This document shows positions 8,360 through 17,137 of a DNA stretch of 64,000 bases, piece after piece. The notes beneath the pieces were generated by a model. It was not told the DNA's origin. It was given only the letters and a program-made list of their open reading frames with translations, and did not search any database. A program made the position numbers and the translations under genes. The stretch lies in assembly GCA_029563035.1 (NCBI GenBank), contig JAKQTP010000123.1:62001-126000 (forward strand), written 5' to 3'. The DNA is from an archaeon (GTDB lineage Archaea > Iainarchaeota > Iainarchaeia > CSSED10-239). Within the stretch, counting starts at the first letter, position 1. The number at the start of each line of letters is the position of its first letter.

Positions 8360-9283
8360 TTATATCAATCCGCGCTCTAGATGAGCTTTCCATTTATGGT
8401 CCTCTGAAATTGCGCTTGGAGTTGGTTCTTTATTATCTACTTCGTAGAATTTTTGATTATCAGGTCTTCTAAGAGGATTTTCTCCAGTATTGCTAAACGG
8501 ACTCTTTTTGTAATTATAATTAGGCTCTAATTTTCTATAGGAAAATGTATTTATTTCATTATATAAGTCTTTTTGAGTTAATGGTATTAAGTTTCTACCT
8601 CTTGTACAATAAGAAGGAGATTGAATTAATCCATTTAAAATTACTAAATCTATTCTAAAATCATATCTATAATCATTATTAGGAATGATCATATTTATAG
8701 AAACAATACCATTCTTAATAGTACCATCTTCATAAGTACTTGAAATTTGAGTAGAAATTAAATTATAATCTGGAACAATATTAATTAAGGGTATAATAAT
8801 CTTATCAAGAACATTAGTAGCTATAGGATAGAGTTGTTCTTTATAAGCTCCATCCGTTTCAAACTGTCTTCTTTCTGGAATTTTTCTTTCTTTAAGTTCT
8901 TCTAGTTCTTTTTGAAGAGGTTCCATTTGTTTTAGAACGTCTGTTTTTAATTCCTCTTTAAGAACTTTAAATTTTTCTTCTCTTTCTAGATCTTGTACAA
9001 CGTCTTTAAGATCTTGAAGTTCTCTTTCAATTCCATCAGTAATTTTGGCGTCTTCAATAGCTTTGTTAATTTCTTCTCTAAGAAGATCCATATTATCTGT
9101 ATCTTCTATTGGTTCTTCTTTTTTAGAAGCAGCAGGAGATGGAGTTGTTTCATCTTTCTCCATCTCTTTTTTTGTACTATCTTTTATTGAAGGCAGTTTA
9201 ACAGCTACTTTCTTTTTTTGAAGTTCTGGAAACAAAATATCAAAATAATCTGTTTCTTGTTCTTGATGAAGTTTATCTTTCAT
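8360..9283 (-). CDS. Coiled-coil protein with C-terminal globular domain
   Basis: 307 residues. The N-terminal 150 residues are charged and coiled-coil (LLREEINKAIEDAKI, LKDVVQDLEREEKFKVLKEE, MEPLQKELEELKERK), after a Pro/Ser linker. The C-terminal 150 are globular (YPIATNVLDKIIIPLINIV, RYDFRIDLVILNGL, LIPLTQKDLYNEINTFSY). I do not recognise the family. It overlaps the next upstream structural gene by one base at 9283, and its late location suggests a virion component. The last residues are 'WKAHLERGLI'. Confidence 0.65.
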   Translation of the reverse strand: MKDKLHQEQETDYFDILFPELQKKKVAVKLPSIKDSTKKEMEKDETTPSPAASKKEEPIEDTDNMDLLREEINKAIEDAKITDGIERELQDLKDVVQDLEREEKFKVLKEELKTDVLKQMEPLQKELEELKERKIPERRQFETDGAYKEQLYPIATNVLDKIIIPLINIVPDYNLISTQISSTYEDGTIKNGIVSINMIIPNNDYRYDFRIDLVILNGLIQSPSYCTRGRNLIPLTQKDLYNEINTFSYRKLEPNYNYKKSPFSNTGENPLRRPDNQKFYEVDNKEPTPSAISEDHKWKAHLERGLI

Positions 9284-9897
9284 TAAGCTTGGCCAGGACG
9301 CTCGACATCTACTGTGAATTCTTCTTCGCTTGCGCCTTCAGAATAATCATAATAAATTATATCATCAACGCTTAGATCTGAAAAATCACCGCGTAGCATT
9401 CTAGTTCTTGTATATCCTATTGTCTCGTTGAAATAATCTCTTGTATAATCAACACGAACTTCTTGCCCAGCAGTTGGTGCACTAGCAACAGCAAAGTTAA
9501 GTACTATCGTTCCTGTTACTTTATCTAGAATATTTTCTGATGTTAATTCAAATGCAGTTCCATATAATGCAGTACAGTTATTCATATCATAAGAACCAGA
9601 TGCAGTATATAGTAATCCGTCTGCAGCAATATACCCAGCACCAGTGCTTGTATAAATTTTTCTACCTGTCGATGTGGTTAATGCATACTCTGCATGAGGG
9701 GCTTCTGTTCCAGCTATCTTAATAATAAGAGAATTTTCATTTATAATTGGTTGAAGTGTACCTTCCCATGTTACCGCACCAGTAGATGCTAATTCAGTAG
9801 ATGCAATTGTTTGATCTTGAACAAGTGGTGTTTCTTCTACTAAAGCTATTTCGCTGGTTTCTGATATGAATCTAATTACGCCTTTATAAGTTGACAT
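9283..9897 (-). CDS. Beta-rich virion protein
   Basis: 204 residues, Thr/Ser/Ala-rich with beta character: 'MSTYKGVIRFISETSEIAL', then an adhesin-like centre, then 'VRVDYTRDYFNETIGYTRTR'. The C-terminal tail is acidic (YDYSEGASEEEFTVDVE). The 'vxVxYxxD' strand is also present in the decoration-like protein at 19494-20228 (VYVTYMYKD), hinting at a shared structural domain type. It is preceded by an AAGGAG-type ribosome site. The precise virion role is unknown. Confidence 0.6.
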   Translation of the reverse strand: MSTYKGVIRFISETSEIALVEETPLVQDQTIASTELASTGAVTWEGTLQPIINENSLIIKIAGTEAPHAEYALTTSTGRKIYTSTGAGYIAADGLLYTASGSYDMNNCTALYGTAFELTSENILDKVTGTIVLNFAVASAPTAGQEVRVDYTRDYFNETIGYTRTRMLRGDFSDLSVDDIIYYDYSEGASEEEFTVDVERPGQA

Positions 9898-9994
9898 TGT
9901 GTATATTCTCCTTGGTTATGTCAATTGCAGAAAATAAATATAATATTGCAAGTTTACAAGAAAATATTAAAAAGGAAATTATTCTTTAAGGTTT

Positions 9995-10780
9995 CTAAAA
10001 ATATTTTTCTAGTAATTTCTGCAATTTTTCGTCTAATTCTCTTTCTTTTTGTCTATAATTAATTGCTACTTCTTTTGCATGCATAAAAACTTGAAAAATT
10101 AGTTCTCTAATTCTTTCTACATTTTTAATATTATAAGTATATAGTTCTTCTCTGGTTATAACTTCCTCATAGAAATAGTTTTGATTCAGTAATTCGCTAG
10201 TTCTACTTTTAATATATTCAAATTTATCGTTAATATATTTATTGAAACTTATTTCATTCATGTCTATAAAATGATTTTCTCTAAATGCTTGACGAACATC
10301 CCGTAATATTTCATTTGTTATATCTTTTAAAAGTAACCTATAACAGTTTGTACTAATGCTGCCAACAACACTACTAATACCTTTAGTTTCCAGTAAATCA
10401 AGATATAGAGAAAGCATATAATACTTTATTTCATCAGATTTTTGTTCTGCATAATTCATTTGATCTCTTAACTGTTCGATGTGTATCACATATAATTTTT
10501 CATATTGTAATTTATTGCTTTCATGTATTAATAAGATGATATCTTTATTATGCATACACTCCTTATGTGGATTTTTTCTAAATTTTGATTCTTTTTTTGT
10601 ACTGCTATCTGTTGATCCTATTTCTATGGTATCATCTCCTGATTTCCATTTAATACCTAATTTAATAGCTTGATAAATAATTTTAATTATTACACCGATC
10701 ATAAAAATAATACCCAAAAAGGAGATGATAGCAAAGGAAAGTTGAAACCATAATGGGAGTGTGCTTAACCAAGAAAACAT
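9995..10780 (-). CDS. Membrane-anchored coiled-coil protein
   Basis: 261 residues. An N-terminal hydrophobic segment at residues about 12-38 (FQLSFAIISFLGIIFMIGVI) is a clear membrane helix. A short basic and polar linker follows (KKESKFRKNPHKECMHN), then about 190 residues of charged helix (LIHESNKLQYEKLYVIHIEQ and a C-terminal 'RQKERELDEKLQKLLEKYF'). The layout, one anchor plus a long helical body, could suit an envelope-associated or lysis-related protein, but no spanin, holin or endolysin signature is present. Gaps of about 100 bases on both sides hold nothing recognisable. Confidence 0.6.
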   Translation of the reverse strand: MFSWLSTLPLWFQLSFAIISFLGIIFMIGVIIKIIYQAIKLGIKWKSGDDTIEIGSTDSSTKKESKFRKNPHKECMHNKDIILLIHESNKLQYEKLYVIHIEQLRDQMNYAEQKSDEIKYYMLSLYLDLLETKGISSVVGSISTNCYRLLLKDITNEILRDVRQAFRENHFIDMNEISFNKYINDKFEYIKSRTSELLNQNYFYEEVITREELYTYNIKNVERIRELIFQVFMHAKEVAINYRQKERELDEKLQKLLEKYF

Positions 10781-10887
10781 AACATACCAATATTCATGTA
10801 AAAATATTTTTTCTATTTTACATAAATTTAAAAATTTTTAATATCTATTTAAGTAAAAATTAGTAAGAATATTAAGAAATAATACTT

Positions 10888-12228
10888 CTATTCATAAATA
10901 ACTGTAACATTAACCGCATTAACAATAACTACTGTTAATCCTGTATAAAATCCGCAATCAAATACAAGAGTTGTTGGTGTAGCAATAGATGCAGTATTAA
11001 CTATTCCTATTATTGCTCCAGATGCAGCAGTATTATCGTATAGCGTAATACTACTTCCAGCAGCACCATCATTCACTACTAATCTGTATAAATGACCGGG
11101 GCTGTATTTTAAGACAGTAGTACTGGCTCCAGAAATATACTTATATAATGAATCAGTTTGTAGAGGTCCTAATCTATTAATTGTAGCTCCTCTTATATAC
11201 AAACTGATATCAGTTGTTATACCAGTATTTGTATTTTCTGCTCTAATAGGAAGATGAATATTTGTTGTCCATGGTGTTGTTGAGGCTGATGTAGTATGTA
11301 ATAAATTACCATCGACAGAAAACCATACTTGAGTAGTTGTATAATATATTTCATAAGTATGAATCGAAGTCCCAATAGAATACGAAGACCCCAAATCTCC
11401 ATTAAAATATCCTGAACTTGTGATTATATCTGTGCTATTATTTCTGGTGACACATCTAAAAGATGTTCCGTTTATTTCATAGAATGCACCATTTGTTGAT
11501 GAAAATACCCCCCATCGTCTTACGTTTCCAGAAATACCTGAATCTGTGTGTCCCACTCCTATAAAATAATTTGCTGCACCAACAACATATCTTGCATTTC
11601 TATTTGAATTAATAATAGCAGAGCCATTTAATGTAGTATTTGTTCTAATTCTTACTTCTCCACTAGATTCTACTACAGTACCACCATTTGCTAATGTAGC
11701 AGACCAAAAATTTGGATCTACTTGACTTCCAGAACCAACTCCACCGATTAATTTATATACTTGAGTAACTCTTAATTGATTCATAGGACTGCATTCAGCT
11801 TCAAATCCATATTCATCTTTTATAGAGTTTATACTTACTTTTAAATTTCCATGATCATCTAAACTTCTTGGTAATGCTTCAACAATCGGGCAAAGAGCTG
11901 TTTGTAATCTGAAAAATGATGTAGCAGCACTTGAATTAGTATTTGTTACACGAACACGTACATACGAATTTACTGCTTGTACAGTAATACCAAAATTTTC
12001 GTTTTCATTGTAATCGTATTCATCGCAAATATCCCAATTAGTGCCATTTGGTGATTGTTCAACATATACGATACATTTTTGATCTGTATATAAAGAAACC
12101 TGTATTGCATTGACACCTAGAGTAGAATCTGAAACTCCAGTAAAAATGCCACTAGATGTTAAATTTACAGTTGAACTATTTCCAGATGATATCTTAACAT
12201 TTTGTTCTATTGCTTTAAAGTATGACAT
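10888..12228 (-). CDS. Tail-fibre or receptor-binding protein, lectin-like middle
   Basis: 446 residues, Thr/Ser/Asn-rich and beta-rich. The N-terminus (MSYFKAIEQNVKISSGNSST ... CIVYVEQSPNGTNWDICDEY) matches a beta-sandwich adaptor module common in phage virion proteins. The middle (FWSATLANGGTVVESSGEVR ... YFIGVGHTDSG ... RWGVFSSTNGAFYEINGTSF ... HTYEIYYTTTQVWFSVDGNL) resembles concanavalin-like lectin folds. The C-terminus (LYRLVVNDGAAGSSITLYDN) is another small beta domain. It probably sits in the fibre assembly with its neighbours. It ends in TAG. Confidence 0.65.
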   Translation of the reverse strand: MSYFKAIEQNVKISSGNSSTVNLTSSGIFTGVSDSTLGVNAIQVSLYTDQKCIVYVEQSPNGTNWDICDEYDYNENENFGITVQAVNSYVRVRVTNTNSSAATSFFRLQTALCPIVEALPRSLDDHGNLKVSINSIKDEYGFEAECSPMNQLRVTQVYKLIGGVGSGSQVDPNFWSATLANGGTVVESSGEVRIRTNTTLNGSAIINSNRNARYVVGAANYFIGVGHTDSGISGNVRRWGVFSSTNGAFYEINGTSFRCVTRNNSTDIITSSGYFNGDLGSSYSIGTSIHTYEIYYTTTQVWFSVDGNLLHTTSASTTPWTTNIHLPIRAENTNTGITTDISLYIRGATINRLGPLQTDSLYKYISGASTTVLKYSPGHLYRLVVNDGAAGSSITLYDNTAASGAIIGIVNTASIATPTTLVFDCGFYTGLTVVIVNAVNVTVIYE

Positions 12229-12237
12229 GTTGCACCT

Positions 12238-14280
12238 TTATAATATATACCAATTTCCGGAAGAACCATCTATAACCTGCAAATTTTCATAACTATTCAC
12301 AGTTTGTGTTAATTCATTATCTATAGTTTCAGTTCCATTACCAGCTACTGTAATAACTCCTGTTCCTATGTTTTTAATATGAAATACTTTACCTGTTCCT
12401 GTTGCTGCTGGTAGTGTAGCTGTAAATGTACCATTACACAAAATTACATCATCAGTATTTAATATTGTATAGGTGGTTGTTTGTGTTGTAATATTAAACG
12501 ATAAATGCCCTAATGCTGTATATTCTGCTGCTGTTAAATAATAATATTCATCAATTGCCCCACCTTGTAATCCAGGTAAACCATTATGTGGAAATACACT
12601 ACTTAGAGTAGTTTCTTGCGCTAATGGCATAATTACTGTCGCGGTACTATCACCTTTTTTAACAATTATTTTTCCGACTAAAACACAAAAATTTTGTATA
12701 GCTGGTGGTAAAGGATCTGGTTCTAGACTTGCTACTGCTTGTTCTAATGTATAATCACCTTGTCCTAAAACTGATACTGGTCGTTGAACAACATTTACTG
12801 GATCTGCCGAAAATCCCCTATAAATCCAGTTAACAGCATATCTATTATTTGTAAGAGTAACTAAATTTGTTCCATTATCGTATTGTGTATTATTATAAGT
12901 AGTAGACGTTGTTCTTGTCCACGTACCGCTACTATGATACCAAAGAGCTATATATTGACCTGCTACATTAGATTGCACTTCTGGTAAATCTAAATATGCT
13001 GCTCCATACCAAATTCTACCCTCAGTTATATTTACTAGTCTAGTTGCAACTTCAGATAGTATTAACCCACCTTTTTCTACAGTAAACTGTTCTGTTTTTA
13101 CTAATCTATCACATAATTTATTAGATAATCCCTTGGCCATTTCATCCCAAAAGATATACAAAATTGTTCCTAATAGATTAAATACACTAAGAACCGGTAT
13201 TATATCACTTTGATTTATAGCCTCCATATCATCTATTAATTCTAATTGTGGTGAACCAGAATTATAATTAGCTACTATATAATGATTAATACCATCATCT
13301 GGTATTGTAAAAGTATCACCAGAAATAGTATACTTATTTAAAGTATTTTCTGTATATGTTGAATCTGAATATAATAGATATTCTCCTTGACCGACTGTTA
13401 TTATCCCTGTGCTACTACCAACTATAGTTGGTGCTGTGAATACCCCAGAGCTATCATAAAATATATATTCTGGTAATTCTGTTATATGATCAAAAGCAGG
13501 GTGTACTACGCCAGTACTACTATTTTTTCCAATTGCGATTCTTCCAATATAAACACAATGATCTCTTAGTACTAAAGGAGGAGTTGGTGGGAGTTCTTGA
13601 TAAGTTTCATCTGTGTTATAATATTGAATCTGTCCTAATGTGTAAAATACCTGTTTAACATCGCCAATGCTTCTATAAAAGAATCTATTAGAAAATCTAT
13701 TATCTGTCATTAAAACAGCATTTGTACCGTTATCATAATATTGATTATCGTAAACAGAAACATTAGTATATGTCCAATTTCCTCCAACATGATTAACTTG
13801 AGTTAATAAATCTGTACTTGAATTAAATGTAGAAACTACATAAGGTGTAGCAGCTGCATATACAATAGATGCACTGACCAAGATTGTTCTAGCTATAGGA
13901 GAAGAACTTTCAGATAAAATTAACCCACCATCGATACTTCTATTATAAGATTGAGTATTATATAACATTCTATTTATTTTATTTGCAAGACCCATTCCAT
14001 ATGCATCTTCATCAACAGAATGTATTACTGAGTCTTGCCTCCAACAAATAAGCAATGTTACAATAGAACTTCCATTTATAAGAGCTTTATTTGTTTCTAC
14101 TCTCATAATTGGTGAACCAGAATTATAGTCTGCAACTACATATTCTTCCGATCCTTCTGTAAAAGTAAAAGTATCGCCAGCAATAGTATATTTTGCTGCA
14201 GGTTCCACAAAATCAGTATTATTGAATAATACTACATCTGTAGATGATATAGTTGCTGTACCATCGCCATTATCTGTCAA
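12238..14280 (-). CDS. Fibre body with duplicated domain; no good start codon
   Basis: 680 residues counted from a TTG at 14278-14280. Two copies of a ~230-residue module occur: 'YTIAGDTFTF ... VVADYNSGSP ... GGLILSE ... NRFSNRFFYRS ... CVYIGRIAIGK' and 'YTISGDTFTI ... IVANYNSGSP ... GGLILSE ... NRYAVNWIYRG ... CVLVGKIIVKK'. The C-terminus (FHIKNIGTGVITVAGNGTET) is a typical fibre strand repeat. The TTG has no ribosome site. The frame is open and continuous upstream to a single TAG at 14317-14319 that ends the next gene, so this is probably the distal part of one gene read by stop-codon readthrough, or split by a nonsense mutation. Confidence 0.7.
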   Translation of the reverse strand: MTDNGDGTATISSTDVVLFNNTDFVEPAAKYTIAGDTFTFTEGSEEYVVADYNSGSPIMRVETNKALINGSSIVTLLICWRQDSVIHSVDEDAYGMGLANKINRMLYNTQSYNRSIDGGLILSESSSPIARTILVSASIVYAAATPYVVSTFNSSTDLLTQVNHVGGNWTYTNVSVYDNQYYDNGTNAVLMTDNRFSNRFFYRSIGDVKQVFYTLGQIQYYNTDETYQELPPTPPLVLRDHCVYIGRIAIGKNSSTGVVHPAFDHITELPEYIFYDSSGVFTAPTIVGSSTGIITVGQGEYLLYSDSTYTENTLNKYTISGDTFTIPDDGINHYIVANYNSGSPQLELIDDMEAINQSDIIPVLSVFNLLGTILYIFWDEMAKGLSNKLCDRLVKTEQFTVEKGGLILSEVATRLVNITEGRIWYGAAYLDLPEVQSNVAGQYIALWYHSSGTWTRTTSTTYNNTQYDNGTNLVTLTNNRYAVNWIYRGFSADPVNVVQRPVSVLGQGDYTLEQAVASLEPDPLPPAIQNFCVLVGKIIVKKGDSTATVIMPLAQETTLSSVFPHNGLPGLQGGAIDEYYYLTAAEYTALGHLSFNITTQTTTYTILNTDDVILCNGTFTATLPAATGTGKVFHIKNIGTGVITVAGNGTETIDNELTQTVNSYENLQVIDGSSGNWYIL

Positions 14281-14316
14281 TACCGGGGTTGTTATTGGTC
14301 CAGCATTTCTATAATG

Positions 14317-14649
14317 CTAGTGTCCTGTGGAAGTAAAAAAAGTAGAATTATGCCCTTCTAATTGATGTGAATTATCTACAATACCATCGTTGTTGGTATC
14401 GTAAATATACTTAAACATATCACCCGGAGCACCTGTTTCTGCAGTTATAGCAGACCAAGTTATAGGTGAAATTGCAATAAGCATCCACAAAGAATTGTTA
14501 TCAGTTTGTCGTGCTAGTTTTCCAATATCAGTAGAATCGAAACTGATATCAGCTTCTCTAGTAGTTCTAGAAGTATATTCAAAAGAATATGGTATATGAA
14601 TACCACAACTAGTAGTTAGACTTTCATGATAAATGCTTGTAAGTGCCAT
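14317..14649 (-). CDS. Fibre N-terminal anchor domain, ended by in-frame TAG
   Basis: 110 residues: 'ADISFDSTDIGKLARQTDNN', 'SLWMLIAISPITWSAI', then 'YDTNNDGIVDNSHQLEGHNS'. This is the usual phage fibre N-terminal module, in which the 'YDTNxDGIVDxAxxLxGH' segment leads directly into the fibre body. Here it stops at TAG (14317-14319) after 'FFTSTGH'. The next 12 codons in the same frame (HYRNAGPITTPV) lead into the 12238-14280 frame. Read through, the product would be about 803 residues. The gene begins 2 bases after the small 43-residue gene ends. Confidence 0.75.
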   Translation of the reverse strand: MALTSIYHESLTTSCGIHIPYSFEYTSRTTREADISFDSTDIGKLARQTDNNSLWMLIAISPITWSAITAETGAPGDMFKYIYDTNNDGIVDNSHQLEGHNSTFFTSTGH

Positions 14650-14651
14650 AT

Positions 14652-14783
14652 TTATACATACACTATATTTTCATGATTACAAATAATAATACTATTATTT
14701 GAGGATAAAACAATACGAAGATCTATTTGTTCTTCTTTTCTAATAAGAGAAATTTTAATATTATCTTTCTTAACAATCTTCAT
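14652..14783 (-). CDS. Small 43-residue protein
   Basis: ATG at 14781-14783, TAA at 14652-14654, giving 43 residues beginning 'MKIVKKDNIKISLI' and ending 'CNHENIVYV'. It overlaps the end of the stop-interrupted frame upstream by 14 bases and ends 2 bases before the fibre anchor gene, so it tiles the operon exactly. The sequence looks like two or three beta strands. It is unrecognised and could be a small structural or assembly peptide. It is too short to be certain. Confidence 0.5.
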   Translation of the reverse strand: MKIVKKDNIKISLIRKEEQIDLRIVLSSNNSIIICNHENIVYV

Positions 14784-15105
14784 TATTCAGATCTAGAAGT
14801 AAAATAAGTTCTACTGTTGAACTTTGTATAAAATAGATAGTAATATGAAGTATACTTTCTTGTATATATAAACTATCTTTAGAAACTAAAGTTTTAGCTC
14901 CTGTAATACTGGAGGTTAGTACTAATCCGGGTCTAAAAGATACTCAAATATCACCGTCTCCAATATTATCTATTAGAACATTATCAAATTCTTGTTTAAT
15001 GGGAGAATCAAAGTAAGATAAAGATCCGTCTGGAAAATTTAATTGAACATAAGATCCAGTAGAACTAGTAACAGAATAAAGTACATTAGATAATCTTCTT
15101 TGCAT
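14770..15105 (-). pseudogene. Small structural frame interrupted by one TGA
   Basis: From ATG 15103-15105 (MQRRLSNVLYSVTSS) the frame runs 53 codons to TGA at 14944-14946, then stays open for 57 more codons to TAA at 14770-14772. The segment after the stop (VSFRPGLVLTSSITGAKTL, then SLYIQESILHITIYFIQSST) continues the same beta-rich protein style, ending 'VELILLLDLNNEDC'. Arg (CGA) or Trp at the stop would give a normal protein of about 111 residues. TGA is used as a normal terminator elsewhere in the window, so a nonsense mutation, a sequencing error or recoding are all possible. Confidence 0.6.
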
Positions 15106-15108
15106 GAT

Positions 15109-15307
15109 CTATATAACATTTCCATGTAAATTAGAAAAATATTCATCATAAGAAGTATCTAAAAATCTTTTGTTGGTTTTAAATTTATAAAAAGATTCAA
15201 TGATTCTAATTACATTATCCAAATTAGAAAGAATATCTCTTTCCCAGAATCTAAGAACAATGAAGCCTTGTTGTTGAAGATATTGTGTCTGTATTTTATC
15301 TTTTAAA
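15109..15307 (-). pseudogene. Detached Vsr-like C-terminus of the broken endonuclease
   Basis: In another frame from the 15308-16141 gene, codons read 'NGDLKDKIQTQYLQQQGF' then 'IVLRFWERDILSNLDNVI', ending at TAG 15109-15111. The 'YLxxxGFxVLRFWExxI' stretch is the C-terminal signature of Vsr/DUF559-type endonuclease domains. The preceding gene ends with 'SSIETRLANVLKW', the first helix of the same domain. The central part, which would hold the catalytic Asp/Glu, is missing and the frame is shifted. The parsimonious reading is an internal deletion in a homing endonuclease. Confidence 0.75.
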
Positions 15308-16141
15308 TCACCATTTTAGAACATTAGCTAGTCTAGTTTCAATGGAGGAAATTTTTCTTTGAGAATGACATCCTTTAAGACTATACCTAAGTAATTCTTC
15401 ACGATGCTCTTCTGCCCATTTTTTTGATGCAATACTTTTTTCTTGTCTACAGATAATTCCTTCTTCTGTATTATAATACCAATTTTTTATATAATCTCTT
15501 GCTTTTTGTTTAGTTTCTTCAGAATGTTTTTTACCGAAAAAAGGATTATTTTCACCGCTATGATATTTTAAATAACATTCTCGACATATGGTATATTGTA
15601 TTATTTTAATTTCCTTAGTTAATCTATTCTCGATACTCCTAGTAATTAAATTTTCTGTAGTTCCACAATATTTACAAGTTTTAGGAAGTTTTGATTCTTC
15701 TTGTCTTTTTAAAAAATCTTCATAATCGAGGCCACGAGATTCTATTTGTTTTCTTTTATTTTCTGGATCTTCAAGCCATTTTAAACTTGCTTCTTTAAGT
15801 TTCTGTTTTGTTTCTTCTGATTTAGACTTCCCCTTAGTTCTTTCACTTATTTGTTTACCAAAACAAGTATTACAGACATTTTGAATTACTGTTTTGGTTT
15901 CTTCCATAAATTGATTTTTTATAGTTATTGTTTTTAAATCTTCTGTAGTTCCACAATATTTGCAATACTTAATAGTAAAAGATTCTGCTTTATATCCATT
16001 AAGTTGTTTTTGTCTCCATTCTTTAGAATTATTGACATAACAATCCTGACAGATGTTACATACGTATGTTTTTCCTTTTATGGTAGTAGTGTGCAAATTT
16101 TCTATTGTTCCACACTTTTTACATTTTTTGACTTTAATCAT
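15308..16141 (-). CDS. Zinc-ribbon/NUMOD3 homing endonuclease, truncated
   Basis: 277 residues. Three or four zinc ribbons of type 'CxxCGTxENLxT' (CKKCGTIENLHT, CKYCGTTEDLKT, CKYCGTTENLIT) alternate with NUMOD3-type helices (SEETKQKLKEASLKW, GKKHSEETKQKARDYIK). These are DNA-contacting modules of GIY-YIG, HNH and Vsr-like homing enzymes. No catalytic domain remains: the frame ends in TGA within the first helix of a Vsr-like domain (ISSIETRLANVLKW), whose C-terminus is found out of frame at 15109-15307. It was probably mobile once and is now dead, though the DNA-binding part might still be made. Confidence 0.8.
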   Translation of the reverse strand: MIKVKKCKKCGTIENLHTTTIKGKTYVCNICQDCYVNNSKEWRQKQLNGYKAESFTIKYCKYCGTTEDLKTITIKNQFMEETKTVIQNVCNTCFGKQISERTKGKSKSEETKQKLKEASLKWLEDPENKRKQIESRGLDYEDFLKRQEESKLPKTCKYCGTTENLITRSIENRLTKEIKIIQYTICRECYLKYHSGENNPFFGKKHSEETKQKARDYIKNWYYNTEEGIICRQEKSIASKKWAEEHREELLRYSLKGCHSQRKISSIETRLANVLKW

Positions 16142-16186
16142 ACTATCTTCCTTTTCATTTCATATATTATTATATATAATAGTACA

Positions 16187-17116
16187 TTAAAGTGGTGTAT
16201 TGCTTCTAATGTTAAATCCTAACATTGAGGTTAATGGAATAGTACCACTATGTTCTATCATACCTAAAGCAGAACCGAAAATTCCCCCCGCCGCAAACGG
16301 CAAACTTCCTAAACCAACCCCCGCATGATTTGCGTAGTTCATTTTGGTTAAACCCATTTGTTGGGTATAAGAAGTTAAAAGTCTATCATACCAACTTTGT
16401 ACATGTCCAACTTTATCATAAGTAATAGTAAGTCCTGCGTCGGATGTAGAAAAGTTTAAATCTACTTCTAAAATACCCCAGCTCATTAAAGCTCGAATCA
16501 TTGCACCTTGTACAATTAAATCTACAAAATTATAAGGAACAGCATAACCTGTACTTCTTAAATAAGGATTATTTATTCTATCAGTATCTGCTGTAGTAAA
16601 TTCCCAATAAAAACTTGTTACAGGAGGATAAAAGTTAATTTCTATTAATGAACCTTCTATATATCGCATAAGTTCGCTAATAGCGAATTTCTTATAATAT
16701 CCTCCTGCAACTGATGCAACACCATTATCACCAAATCCATCTACGTCTTCTATAATAGTTCCAGGATTAGGTAATCTTTTTCTAACTAAATCCAATCTAT
16801 CAATAACATTCATTAAAATTTGATGTTCTTGGCTAGTTAGCATATAAAATAGAAAAGGATTTAATTCACTATAATCTGTAATAGGAGGAGTTAATCTAGG
16901 ATATAAACAATTATTATTTATTACTAAACCCACAGCATCTGTAAGACCAGTAGAAGTATATGTATCAGCTCTCCATACATAGTAATCTCTTAGAGTGGTA
17001 TAACCTGTAGATGTATCATATACAATATAGCAACGATAATCATCTTCTGTTAATGTTTCTGTTGTAAAAGTTATACCATCTGATAATTGTTCTACTATAT
17101 CAAAGTCTAGTAACAT
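16187..17116 (-). CDS. Head-tail connector or neck protein, putative
   Basis: 309 residues. A mixed alpha/beta N-terminus (YRCYIVYDTSTGYTTLRDYY) leads to 'FLFYMLTSQEHQILMNVIDR', a helical 'FAISELMRYIEGSLIEINFY' segment and 'NFVDLIVQGAMIRALMSWGI'. The C-terminus is Gly-rich and hydrophobic (GVGLGSLPFAAGGIFGSALG). The 'ELMRYIEGSLIEIN' plus 'LIVQGAMIRALMSWG' pattern recalls neck or adaptor proteins that dock on the portal ring, and the gene lies downstream of the capsid gene. The family is not certain. It is followed by the broken endonuclease. Confidence 0.55.
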   Translation of the reverse strand: MLLDFDIVEQLSDGITFTTETLTEDDYRCYIVYDTSTGYTTLRDYYVWRADTYTSTGLTDAVGLVINNNCLYPRLTPPITDYSELNPFLFYMLTSQEHQILMNVIDRLDLVRKRLPNPGTIIEDVDGFGDNGVASVAGGYYKKFAISELMRYIEGSLIEINFYPPVTSFYWEFTTADTDRINNPYLRSTGYAVPYNFVDLIVQGAMIRALMSWGILEVDLNFSTSDAGLTITYDKVGHVQSWYDRLLTSYTQQMGLTKMNYANHAGVGLGSLPFAAGGIFGSALGMIEHSGTIPLTSMLGFNIRSNTPL

Positions 17117-17137
17117 TGTATAATCCTATTTTAGATC

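Noticed and set aside
14317..14319. Genome-wide reassignment of TAG to an amino acid
   Set aside because: TAG is the natural stop of several intact genes in the window (stops at 391, 7779, 9995 and 10888 on the minus strand), so general recoding is not supported; only local readthrough or mutation remains.
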